DNA from: Pollenia angustigena | Lineage: Eukaryota; Arthropoda; Insecta; Diptera; Polleniidae | NCBI GenBank assembly: GCA_930367215.1 | Contig: OV884056.1 | Location: forward strand, 85,943,285 to 86,007,284 | DNA: 64,000 nt | Reading direction: 5' to 3' | Shown: piece after piece, positions 54,574 through 64,000 of the stretch | Layout of the letters: every line of letters starts with the position of its first letter | Position numbering within the stretch: the stretch's first letter is position 1 | Notes under the pieces: model-generated | The model's input: the letters and a program-made list of their open reading frames with translations, nothing else | The model's database searches: none | Told to the model about the DNA's origin: nothing | Made by a program: the position numbers and the translations under genes

Positions 54574-55631
54574 GGGCGTGTATTCTGTAATTCGCTTAAG
54601 CTAAATCTCTATCGCTAAAAATCATTGAAGTTGATTTAGACATTTTTCATGCGAGCAAAAAGAACAAAAAAGTCATATGGAGATTGGGTAATTTTTTGGA
54701 GATTTAATAACAATAATCGGGGATTTTATTTGGGATTTTACACTTTTTTAATATATTTTCCCTTTTAGTATTTAAGCGTATTTTTCTTTGTTTCGTATAT
54801 AAAATATGAAAAAAGTAGCAAAACTTTTGTCTTAAGGCCCAAATACATTGATCCAAATACTCATCAAGCATTGTGGTAGTATTAGTGAAAATATGTTTGT
54901 ATGTGTCACACCGACGATGCTGGATGGAAAATCAAATAATTTAGATATGACGGCGAATATTACGTCAAGCACACGTACACGATGAATTCGCCGGCTGGTG
55001 GACAAGCATTTGACAAGTGTATTTGGGCCTTTACTCTTATCAACAACGGTGTAAAGGGTCCTAACTAAGATTGGCATTTTTGTGAAGTGTGTAAAAGGTA
55101 ATTAATAAACTTATGTTATTATTCTTGAGTGAGTGTTTTAAAAAAGAAAAATTTTAAAAAGAATCTAAAACCGTTGAAAACACACACACTTTTTATAATT
55201 TTTTAAGGACAATTTTCAAGCAAATATGTCTTCCCCAAAAATAAGTAAATATTTTTATTTTGTTGACTTTAAGGATGGCTAAAACCGATTGAACAAGCTC
55301 CAAATTGTTCTGCTTGCAATGGAATCGCATAAAAAGGATTTGAAAAAACCCGCCGAAACCGGTCGCTACAAAGAAAAAAAAATCAATAAAGAAATATTAA
55401 CTTTTTCAGGTTATGTTTTTTAATTTGGGGATTTTTTTTTAATCTTTTGGGGACAAGGAAAAAAGTACTTGGCAGCCCTGCGTGCATTGCTAAATTTTGC
55501 AATGCCATACAAATTTGATTCGCCGCAATTTTAGCTTTTAATGTCATCGCTAAAATTTTTAAATTTTGTATTCTCTAAGGCATTTAAGCAATCGAGATTT
55601 AGCTTTAGCTAAGCGATTTACAGAAAAGGGC
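54574..55631. mobile_element. TIR element FF, with a PIF/Harbinger-like MITE inside
   Basis: Ends GGGCGTGTATTCTGTAATTC and the complement of GCCCTTTTCTGTAAATCGCT are inverted, followed by GCTAAATCTC in both. Interior contains element R and a B-type tip (TTGGCAGCCCTG) near 55472. The target duplication is unclear. Confidence 0.55.
54835..55030. mobile_element. 196-bp MITE R with TTA duplication
   Basis: AGGCCCAAATACA and complement (TGTATTTGGGCCT) are flanked by TTA (54832-54834, 55031-55033). Interior CACACCGACGATGCTGGATG and TAGATATGACGGCGAAT match 16975-17045 inverted. Confidence 0.78.
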
Positions 55632-56234
55632 TGCTGGAGTATGTCTTAGAAGATTCAGAAGAGCAGGAAAATATTGTTCGGAAAGAAATTCTAAATTCTT
55701 TGACTTAAGTCCTAAGGCGTCACAATGAACCATAATGGTCTCTGGGTGAAGGTGTCAAGATCGACTTCGCACCAGCCTTTCTACCTAACCTAACGAAGTT
55801 TTTTTGCTGTTAGTAATATCTCCAGTGTTACCACTAGAAACAAGAAATCATTTCAAGGAGATCAATATTGGTCATACTATTTAGATTCTAATTTATAATA
55901 AGTAAACAAAAATAAGATAAAAGACTTAAAATAAATTATAAAAATACACAAAAACACTTAAAATAATAAGTTCAACTTACACATTTGATTGCATAAACCT
56001 AGGGAAGGTTACAAAAGGGTTAGCTGTCAAACGAACTCTCATACTGCTCTCACTTTTGGGATCAGTATGCTCTGGCCAAGCATCATGAATATTTGTATGC
56101 TTAAGCAACGCCCAATTTATAGCCGACTTCATGATGTATATGGCTCACATAATTATCCATCAGAACGGGCTTAGTAAAAAATAAAATTGCCGCAATCCAC
56201 AACATTCTTCAATATGTTCTGGAAAATTCAACGT
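55632..56234. other. Repeat tail; no gene
   Basis: 55735-55797 carries GGTCTCTGGGTGAAGGTGTC, CACCAGCCTTTCTACC and TAACCTAACG, a tail related to 17660-17735; probably the end of a dispersed element. The remainder shows nothing certain. Confidence 0.45.
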
Positions 56235-56470
56235 TCAGTGCATTTTACACGCTGGTGGGATCATCGGACCTTATTTTCAAAAATTAAGCCTAGGGGTTGA
56301 TTGCAAGAAAAAGCCTTCAAGGTCATGCGAAGTGACACCTATCAATTATTTCCCATGGGGCAACGCGAAGTCATTGGCTTAGGTTGATAAACCAGCCACA
56401 ATTGACGCCTTGGAGGTCAACATTGTTCCATGTTATTTCTAATATACGGACTATTTGAAACAAAAACAAA
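56235..56470 (+). pseudogene. mariner-type transposase remnant
   Basis: Frames give FYTLVGSSDLIFKN (compare FWAGGIIGPYFF), INYFPWGNAKSLA and VDKPATIDALEVNI, the segments around the third catalytic residue of fly mariner-type transposases. Stops and a large deletion in between show decay. It belongs with the 36.5 kb remnant rather than the DD41D copy. Confidence 0.68.
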
Positions 56471-57688
56471 AATTGTAAAATTGTTGCTTTTTTTAACGTA
56501 TTTTACTTGTAGATTTGTAACTTGTAGTTTTGAGAAACAGGGCCCAGATCGCAATTTTTAAATATTTTAATGAAATTCTGTACAAATGTTCATGTTGATT
56601 GTCATAAGGACGACGATGCCTATTGAAAATTATGAGATTTGGTCCATCATTTTACATTGGTTCAGTATTTTTTTGTTTTTCTGGCAATATTGAATTGTGG
56701 CTTAAATATTTAAAAACGTGCGAATGAAAAACATTGAAAGAACGAATTAACTTGGTAACAATTTAGCCCTTTTTAGCCCGTTTTTTAATTATCTTCACGC
56801 GTTAAGTGTTGGAATCACTGCTGACAACACACATCCGTTCTAAACATACAGCTAGAATTTTGAATGTAATTTAACCAAAATGAAACCATTTATCCTACTA
56901 GAAAGATAAAGGACCGATGTATTCTTCTCTTTTGCAGTGTACTTAAAAAAATTTCTAATTCAATCATTTACATTTGGTAAATAGAAATTTCTTTTCAAGA
57001 TTATTTATTCTAATAATATCTCGCATTTAAGTGTTATAAACAGCAATAAAAACTTATTCAACTCATATAAAATTATTTGGATTTTTTGTTAATTTTAGCC
57101 ACTATTCATATTGGGGTCATTCATACCCCTCATGTCACACATTCATTTTTAATAACAAAAGAAGAAAAAAAAATGATGAAGCTCTTCAGCAGCATGTTGG
57201 CCCAGTTAAATAAAACACTTACAGTCGATTTGCTTTAAAAAACAAAAAACTTGGATTCATCATCATCATCATCTCCAACACACATTATCACTATTGTCAT
57301 GTGTTCGTTGGGTAACAATTTTTTAATAAGAAAAAATAAAGTCGCATGTTGTATTTTATCCATTATATAAGATGGCTCTTTTTTCTGTTTTTGTTGTGTG
57401 CTCTGTGCAAATTATTTGTTCTTGTTGTTGTATGTTGTCGTCACATGCCAGGATTGGAATTTTTTTGTTTAAAACATTTATTGTCTGAGAGTTTTTAAGG
57501 AATTCATTGCAGAGAGAGATTTAAATCATTTATGATTCAGGCGGTCTTGTTTTAAAAGTAATTATTTTTTTTTAAATTTCTTATACATTTTACCTTTGAT
57601 TTTAAACAGGTCTAGAAGTGGGGTCATTAAAGGATACTTTTGAGTCCTAAGATGTTAACAGACTTCTTATATTTTTAAACGCCTTTAT
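56471..57688. other. No gene seen
   Basis: A/T-rich; a CATCATCATCATCATC microsatellite lies at about 57259-57274. Confidence 0.5.
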
Positions 57689-57691
57689 TAA

Positions 57692-57834
57692 GTCTGGGAT
57701 CACACTATGAAAGTTTTCTCTTAGAAAAGTCTGAGTTTATTGGTGAGAGGGGAAGAGAACATGCTTTTCTTTCTCCTCTCTCACCCATAATCTCTGATTT
57801 TCTAAGAGAAAACTTTCATAGTGTGAACCCAGAC
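57692..57834. mobile_element. Foldback MITE D, copy 1, with TAA duplication
   Basis: Arms GTCTGGGATCACACTATGAA and complement meet after about 60 bp; flanked by TAA at 57689-57691 and 57835-57837. The same family as 43021-43162. Confidence 0.87.
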
Positions 57835-57837
57835 TAA

Positions 57838-58860
57838 AGGTTTTGTTTCTTTGGATGCGATAAAACTTTTCTTCCCATTTACGGAGCATTAGTTTGTCTC
57901 TTCATTTTTTAAATTTCGTTGGTTTAGTTGAATTAAACTTAAATTTATCTGTAAATCAGTCCCCCATGTAGAGCAAAAAATAATAATGTGGCATCACTAG
58001 GATAAACGTTGCCAAATGCATATGGTTTGTATTGGTAGTTTAAACGCCCAATTTTATGCGTTTAGAGATGGTTTATATGTTTACTGAATTATAGATTTGC
58101 TGGATTAAATACATATTAAACCAAAAAGAAAGTTTAACTTGCACTGATTTATTAGTCCTTAGTGTATCTGTTAAGTAATTTTGGTACCTCCAATACTTGA
58201 TAGTAAAATAAATTTTAATAGTGGAGATTCCAAAGCCATACTTTCCATTAGTTAATTTCTATTACTCTACAAACAGCTTTGCCTTATCATTCCAATTATA
58301 AAAGTCATGTCGTTGTCATTGTCGACGTAAATTTTAATTTGTTTTCACATCAAGTCTACGGTTACATCTTTTCGACGTTAATTTGGTATTTTCTTTGAGG
58401 ATTGTGTCGATTTCGATTATTTATCGGAAATTAATTAATTTAATTAACGGATTTAATTTTTCAGAGTCACCCCATTTGTGGGCATTTGAACGAAGTCTTA
58501 TTGTCTTTGGCGTTTTTGCAGCGTAAACTAGTCGTTTTTTAAAAACAGTACCGTGATTGGCGAAGAACGCCAATGAATACGACACTTTTCAAATCAATTA
58601 CAAAAACTATGTCAAAACAGTACCGTGTTTGGCGTATTTGTCTGTCAAAAGTGTTAAAAATTGTCGTTAAACATTTTGATCACGACGTTATTAAAATTAT
58701 TTGAGAAATAATTTCCATGGAAGAAAATAAAATGTTAACATGCTAAAAATTTAATATCATTGAAATATAATTTAGCTTTTATGTGCTTGTGTACCTAACT
58801 CTGGTATATATTTTATAATAAAGGTCACAACTGCCGCACAATTTGCGAAGTAATTAGCAA
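57838..58860. other. No gene; a direct repeat
   Basis: AAAACAGTACCGTG(A/T)TTGGCG occurs at about 58541 and 58613, possibly a decayed inverted element with GGCG(T/A) motifs. Otherwise A/T-rich. Confidence 0.4.
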
Positions 58861-59483
58861 TAATGGAGCAAAAACCTTTTTTGACAAAGGCCTTCCAAAA
58901 AAGTTTAAGCAAAACGAAAATTAAAGAGGAGTGGAACACCCCATCCCATTCCGGAGAGGGTTAGATGAAGGTATACCGATTTTAAATTTAAATTGAAGTA
59001 AAAACTCACTCATAACAAAGCTGAAAGCTATGCAACAGGTGGTGGGCGGTTCAAACAAAATACATTTTCAGCTGTCGAAGAAGCAGCAATTGATCTATTA
59101 GACATGGAGAGCTATTGTCGAACATAAAGATTCATTTGGAATTAAGAGAAAGCGGAGGATTTCACCAGACCCCGAGCCAAATTTAGCCACAATAACTGAC
59201 ATTACCGAAATTGAAAGCCCGTGTACTTCACCTGTGATACCTCCGCTTAGAAAAAATAAAAACCAAGCGAAACTAGGGCTTTAAGAACAACAAATAAAAT
59301 TGCTTGAATTTGAAAAATAAATTATCGGAATTGAAACGTTACACACGGAGAATGCTAAAGAGGAGAAATCGGTTTATAAAGGGTGGTTAAATTTCAAGGG
59401 CCGATGTTGATTTTGAATAAAACACAAACTATTTAGGAAATTATTGTAATTTTATTTTATTATTATATATTGGTATTACTCAA

Positions 59484-59906
59484 TTATGTATGGAACAAAA
59501 TATCGGCCAAATGGGCGCCGCGACCACGGCGGCACGCCTCCATCCGATGGTCCAAATTTTCGATGACCCTGAGGCATAATGGAGGTTCTATGCCGTTAAT
59601 GTGCCGAATTATCTCATCCTTTAGCTCTTGAATTGTTGCTGGCTTATCGACGTACACCTTTTCTTTCAAATAACCCCAAAGAAAAAAGTCCAACGGTGTC
59701 AAATCACATGATCTTGGCGGCCAATTGACATCGCCATTACGTGAGATAACACGGCCATTGAATTTGTTGCGCAAAAGAGCCATTGTTTCGTTAGCTGTGT
59801 GGCAAGTGGCACCGTCCTGCTGAAACCACATATCGTCCACATCCATATCTTCCAATTCGGGCCATAAAAAGTTCGTTATCATCTCACGATAGCGAACACC
59901 ATTCAC
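59484..59906 (-). pseudogene. Transposase C-terminal half, DD41D type
   Basis: 140 residues: FQQDGATCH (catalytic Asp at 31), WPPRSCDLTPLDFFLWG (third catalytic Asp at 73) and YVDKPATIQELKDEI, ending GAHLADILF. The two Asp are separated by 41 residues, unlike the 34 of classical mariner, which places it with the DD41D groups of the Tc1/mariner superfamily. The first catalytic Asp lies upstream in a disrupted frame, as the flanking sequence (59907-60000) continues VFFQNEAGQAVT out of phase. Confidence 0.85.
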
Positions 59907-60325
59907 AGTAACTGCCTGACCGGCCTCATTTTGGAAAAAAATACGGCCCGATGATGCCGCCAGCCCATAAACCGCACCAAACAGTCACTCTTTGTGGGTG
60001 CATTGGTTTTTCGACAATCACTCTTGGATTCTCATTCGCCCAAATACTTCAATTCTGTTTATTGACGAATCCACTTAGGTGAAAATGTGCCTCATCACTG
60101 AAGATGATTTTCTTCGAAAATTGATCATCCACTGTTGCCATTTCTTGCCACCATTCTGCCCATTCAGGACGTTTGGAATGGTCAAGAGGCTTTAGTTCTT
60201 GAGCCAATTGCACCTTGTAAGCGTGTTAATGCAAGTCTTTATGCATAATGTTCATCAACGACGAGCGTGAGAGGTGCAATTGTTGGGCACGACGACGAGT
60301 TGAGGTGGACGGCTCTTCAGCCACA

Positions 60326-60559
60326 CTATCGCGAACAGCAGCAATATTTCCTGTAGTACGAGCTGTACGAGCATGCACTGGTGTTCTCACATCTTCTACA
60401 GAATTTTTCCACGATTTTTGCGATTGTACGCACATTTGGACGATCAAATTGACCAAAAAAATCACGAAGTGCACGATATGCATTTTGATTTGAACGCCCA
60501 TTTTCATAATAAGTCTGGATAACTTTAACACGTTGTTGGATTGTGTATCCATGGTTCAA
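60326..60559 (-). pseudogene. Transposase N-terminal helix-turn-helix half
   Basis: Frame starting MNHGYTIQQRVKVIQTYYEN, then GRSNQNAYRALRDFFGQFDR and RTIAKIVEKF is the first DNA-binding domain of the same transposase. The frame ends in unrelated residues after a shift near 60400; the overlapping frame 60226-60552 continues with VRTPVHARTARTTGNIAAVR. Confidence 0.8.
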
Positions 60560-60685
60560 ATTGAGTAAGTCTGAAATAGAGAAATGTCAAATAAAATTCG
60601 GAAAAAAACTTGGCGTTTAGGTGTGGTTCACATTCAACATCGGCCCTTACAATTTAACCACCCTTTATAAGGCGGAACTCTAAAG

Positions 60686-60839
60686 CAGTGATAACCAAGC
60701 CCCGAACTAACCAAGCCCCGAACGCACGCACACAAAGATATTATGTACTTGTGTGCGGTCGCAGAGAATGATGATAGTCTAATGTTTTGAAACGAACAAT
60801 TATTGACTGACTCGCGAGCCTATGGAGTGGTTATCACTG
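60686..60839. mobile_element. 154-bp hAT-like MITE F with perfect 8-bp duplication
   Basis: CAGTGATAACCA at the left, TGGTTATCACTG-type right end; flanked by CTCTAAAG at 60678-60685 and 60840-60847. A short CCAAGCCCCGAAC duplication lies just inside the left tip. Shares its left half with 9057-9120. Confidence 0.92.
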
Positions 60840-61112
60840 CTCTAAAGCAAAGAGAAAAACAGAAAAGCTCATTTAGAAATCCCGCAAAACCGAACTAGAA
60901 ATTAAAAAAAAACTTGAACTTGAAGAGTTAATAAAAAGTAAAATTATTAAATCATTCAAAGCTAATTTCGATCTACCAAAGGTTAAATACAATTTTGTTT
61001 AAAGATTGATGTTTGAATATTGACTGCTCGCAGTCGTCAATGGCTGTGAGTGTTAAATGGCAAGCCCCTCTGATGATTGAATGGTTGCAATCGAAACATG
61101 TACATATACATA

Positions 61113-61493
61113 TCGAGCCTTTGGTGCAAGACCGTAGTAACTCAAAATTTGAATTTTTTGAACTGGGTATGCAGTAATGACCTTTGGGGATATATCTATC
61201 TAAAGAAAAAAAGATTATGGTTCTATCTCTAACTGTTCAGATTTTACAGCTAAACATGTCTTTATTGCCTCTAGCTATTTTCAACCATATTTATATTAAT
61301 ATAAAAAAAATATTTAATATTAATAATTTTTCACCTTTTTTTTGATTACAAAACATTCCTCTTTATTAAAAAACTTGTAAAAAAATAACTTAAGTAAACG
61401 GAACTACTATTAAAAAGATGGCTGAAAACTTCAAATGCATTTTTCTCTGTTCACGATTTTTTGAATTACTACGGTATTGCACCAAAGGCTCGA
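61113..61493. mobile_element. TA-flanked MITE HH (TCGAGCCTTTGGTGCAA ends)
   Basis: TCGAGCCTTTGGTGCAAGAC with CCGTAGTAA, and the complement (TTACTACGGTATTGCACC then AAAGGCTCGA), are flanked by TA (61111-61112, 61494-61495). Interior A/T-rich without ORF. Confidence 0.75.
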
Positions 61494-61495
61494 TA

Positions 61496-63500
61496 TGTTA
61501 ATGTTGAAATAAATAAAAACGATAAACTATCCTTTTAAAATTGTAGTTTCAGCTCATAGTGAATAGAGATGAATAAAAACTTAAAGTTACGTTGTCACAA
61601 GTAAAATAATACAAAAATTATACATACCAACAATTTTACTATGGGTTTTATTTTTAATTCAAACACTTTTTTTTGGCAGATCTTTAACAGGGTGTTTCAA
61701 AATAATTTAATTAAGTCTATTCTTTTACATTGTGACTCTTTAACAAAATTTTGCTAGTCGAAAATTTTAGACGGTAACAAAAAATTGTAAATACGACTGC
61801 AACTACGACACCTGTCGTTTTTCGACCACGCCAAACACAAAAGGGTGATTGTTTTGTATTAAAAACACCAGTGTTTTGCTAAATTTTTAATGGATTCATT
61901 TTTTAAAGATATCTTTCATAAGTTCTTTCGAGCTTAATCTTTTATATTTTTATTTTAAACGTATTAAATAAATAAATGTACATTAACTGTCTAACTAAAA
62001 GTTCTTTTACTTCCATTTAAGTCGTCGCAAAATATTCTGCCGACTAAAACAAATTCAATTCTACCCGACGTCGACCTCAAAGCGCTGTCGAAAATGCCAA
62101 GTGACTGTCAATAGTAACCGATTGTTGTTAATAACGTTTAAAGAAAATACAATTAAAAATAACGAACAACAAAAATTACAAAATTGTTTGTTTTGAAAGA
62201 ATAAGGATAATGAAGTTTTTGATAAGTTTTCCTTTCTTTACTCTTATAATGTTGAAAAGTTGCTTGAGCTCTCAGAATATTTCAAATGTTAAAAACTAAT
62301 TCCTGCTTTGGCAAACGAATGCAAAGTTATGGTGGCAAATTACGGCATTGGATACCGATTGAAATTTCTGTTCAAACTGTATTGTAATTTCGATCTACAT
62401 ATTTCGAATGCCGTAATTTGGGCCCTGCTTTTTTAATTGCGCTTTGGTTCCTTATTATTTGGTCCGGTCGAAAAATGTTCTTCTTTCTGAATTTCTTTAG
62501 CCAAGAACTTTAAAATTAAAAATTTTCTTGGAGTGGTTGTAAGAAACATGTGTATCGCTCTATATTCGAAATAATCAATTCGAGTTCCAAAAATGTTAAA
62601 AAGTCATCAAAATTTTAACATTTAATTCTTTTCCATAACAACAAACAATTGTAACTCTACAACACTCTTACGATAATTATACGTCTATTTACGCGATTGA
62701 ATGTGTTTGTATATGTGTTAAAAAAAATGTTATTTGAAGAAATTTAATTACTCTGGCAAATATCAGAGGCGACAGAATTGAATTGGACAGGGGAGGTGCT
62801 TCAACATTTTACATGATAACCTGATTATTTAAAATTAACCAACCTCAGACGCAAAAGAGAAAGAAAAACCAGACGCCAAAATTGTTGGGGGAAGTAAAAA
62901 AAAAAAGAAAGAACCACATACAATAAGATGACGAGGATAATAAAATCGAAAAAAGACGAAGAAGTCATCATGCATGTCAAGCAATGATTTTTCATTACAT
63001 TCATTTATTTAATGTTAAACTAAAAGGAGTATCTGCCTGTCTGTCTATTTGTTTGTAAAAATGTAATTGTAATTTTTTTTTATTGTATAAGTTGAATACG
63101 CCGAATATAATGTACATAATGAAAACTTTTGTACATTGTACGAAATGCAATGCGAAATTTCCGCGTACGATGTAACGAAATATTTATTAAAATATTAATA
63201 TTGAAAGTTTTTTTTAAAGCGGAGAGAGATTTATACTAGCTTTCCTTTTTTTTGTATGTATGAAGTTATATGTGTTCTAAATGTTAAGGCCCAACTATAA
63301 TATGCTTAAGTTGATTTAAGCAGTTGACTCATATGTGTCGACCCATATTAAACTTATTAAAACTTTTTGTTAAATTTTATAAAACTGTCATTTGCTTAAG
63401 CAAAGTGCGAAATAGATCGCACTTTCCGTACGGAATCAAATATTTTTTGATTTTGTTTTTTAAATTCATTTGAGAGGCTTTTTGTTAATGTTACCTAGCA
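61496..63500. other. No gene seen; small inverted repeat
   Basis: AAATTACGGCATTGG (about 62337) and CGAATGCCGTAATTTGGG (about 62406) form a small foldback. The fragment CCAAACACAAAAGGGTGATT near 61831 is a solo arm of MITE AA. Nothing coding is recognised. Confidence 0.45.
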
Positions 63501-63501
63501 T

Positions 63502-63986
63502 TTACACATGCCACTGCCAGTTTGAAAAACTCAATGCACTCACACTTTTTTACTTATACACTCACATTTTTCGCAATGGCAGCTCCAGTGGCAGCAAAAA
63601 TTGCATGCGAGTGGAAATTTGGCACTTGCATGCCACTAAATGTCAAAACGATAAGCAATGTTACCCTGTTAAAAATTTAATTCACATTTACTGGATTGTT
63701 GTCAAATTATTATTGAAGTTTTAACTTAATAAAGAATTATTATGATTAATTTTTTAAAAACGCGCATAAATAAAAGCAAGTTTGTTAATAATAGAGCATT
63801 AATATCGTTAAAATAATGCTAATATAAATAAATGAAAAAATTTACCCAAAAATGTGCCACTATGATTAACTCGGTAACTCTTTTTCGTTTTCTGGTACTT
63901 TTTTTTTTAATTTGAGAAGTATACAAATTTGCTCAAGTTGACGCTTCTACGACATTTTGAAAATGAAGTCGCAGTGGCATGTGTAA
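63502..63986. mobile_element. TIR element GG at the window's right end
   Basis: TTACACATGCCACTGC and its perfect complement GCAGTGGCATGTGTAA enclose about 485 bp. Additional TGCCACT / AGTGGCA motifs occur inside (63565-63640). The target duplication is ambiguous because the tips are themselves TTA/TAA. Confidence 0.6.
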
Positions 63987-64000
63987 TCACAAAAGTTAAT

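Larger units (their letters stand above)
59379..60665 (-). mobile_element. DD41D mariner-type element (near full length)
   Basis: Inverted repeats of about 31 bp (AAGGGTGGTTAAATTTCAAG on the left; the other copy reads AAGGGTGGTTAAATTGTAAG) are flanked by TA (59377-59378 and 60666-60667). Length 1287 bp is normal for mariner. Minus-strand frames encode the N-terminal HTH and the catalytic C-terminal half, but frameshifts separate them. Confidence 0.92.
58863..61002 (+). pseudogene. Myb/SANT-like (zeste-type) protein gene, decayed and split by two transposons
   Basis: Several + frames fit the layout of the insect Myb/SANT-like DNA-binding proteins. A start MEQKPFLTKAFQKSL at 58863 leads to KIKEEW. 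ATGGGRFKQNTFS followed by VEEAAIDLLD (about 59032-59105) recalls their K-T-G-G-G linker. A Glu/Lys-rich coiled-coil tail (ETLHTENAKEEKSVYK before 59377; ELEIKKKLELEELIKSK and KVKYNFV after 60848) ends TAA at 61000. Stops and frame changes occur in each part. A mariner-type element (59379-60665) and a 154-bp MITE (60686-60839) interrupt the coiled-coil region. Such proteins occur as host genes and as the Myb partner in PIF/Harbinger elements; which one this was is open. Confidence 0.5.

Noticed and set aside
55787..55797. CCTAACCTAAC as an interstitial insect telomere repeat
   Set aside because: Only two units, and the same string ends a dispersed repeat tail near 17735; flies lack TTAGG telomeres.
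60248..60493. + strand ORF over the mariner-type element
   Set aside because: Shadow of the minus-strand transposase.

Overview
This 64 kb window is AT-rich, repeat-laden insect DNA. It is most likely from a higher (calyptrate-type) fly. The reasons are the dense nested DNA transposons, the dispersed repeats carrying an inverted TTCGGC..GCCGAA end, and the one clear host exon, which resembles the cystatin-bearing N-terminal part of a dipteran cathepsin-F-like protease. The naming of the organism is inference.

Only one ordinary host coding exon is convincing: 38439-39380 on the + strand, phase 0 at both ends, encoding a cystatin-like domain followed by a Thr/Glu-rich linker. Most of the window is therefore probably intronic or intergenic. 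Other coding traces are weaker: a possible pair of overlapping small ORFs with a membrane helix (4896-5188), an ATG-less open frame (24853-25140, minus), and a decayed Myb/SANT-like gene (about 58863-61002) split by two transposons.

Layout. 0-1 kb: a hAT-like element with a TA-flanked mariner deletion derivative inside it. 1.4-4.7 kb: a TTAA-flanked piggyBac-like element holding a mariner remnant and a hAT-like element with a perfect 8-bp duplication. 5.7-6.9 kb: a TA-flanked element with 39-bp tandem units and a tRNA-derived segment. 8-24 kb: many short inverted-repeat elements and Helitron/DINE-like repeats. 25.5-29.7 kb: three large inverted-repeat or pogo-like elements side by side. 30.8-32.9 kb: a composite hAT-like element with at least three further insertions. 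33.7-34.6 kb: an inverted-repeat element whose palindromic core shares an 82-bp unit with the 25.8 kb array. 36-37.4 kb: minisatellite, mariner and non-LTR remnants. 38.4-39.4 kb: the exon. 39.9-40.5 kb: non-LTR remnant. 42.4-45.7 kb: a second composite hAT-like element and a foldback with a non-LTR fragment in its loop. 46.6-48.6 kb: a hAT-like element containing a repeat with seven 153-bp tandem units. 49.7-50.7 kb: another Helitron/DINE-like copy. 52-58 kb: scattered inverted-repeat elements. 58.8-61 kb: the Myb/SANT-like pseudogene with a DD41D mariner-type element and a 154-bp hAT-like MITE inserted 20 bp apart. 61.1-64 kb: two further TIR elements.

The sequence gives little evidence of genes acting together. 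What it records is the order of transposon invasions, readable from target-site duplications and from empty-site copies present in the same window. All element family names rest on terminal repeats, duplication length and motif reading by eye; no database search was possible.
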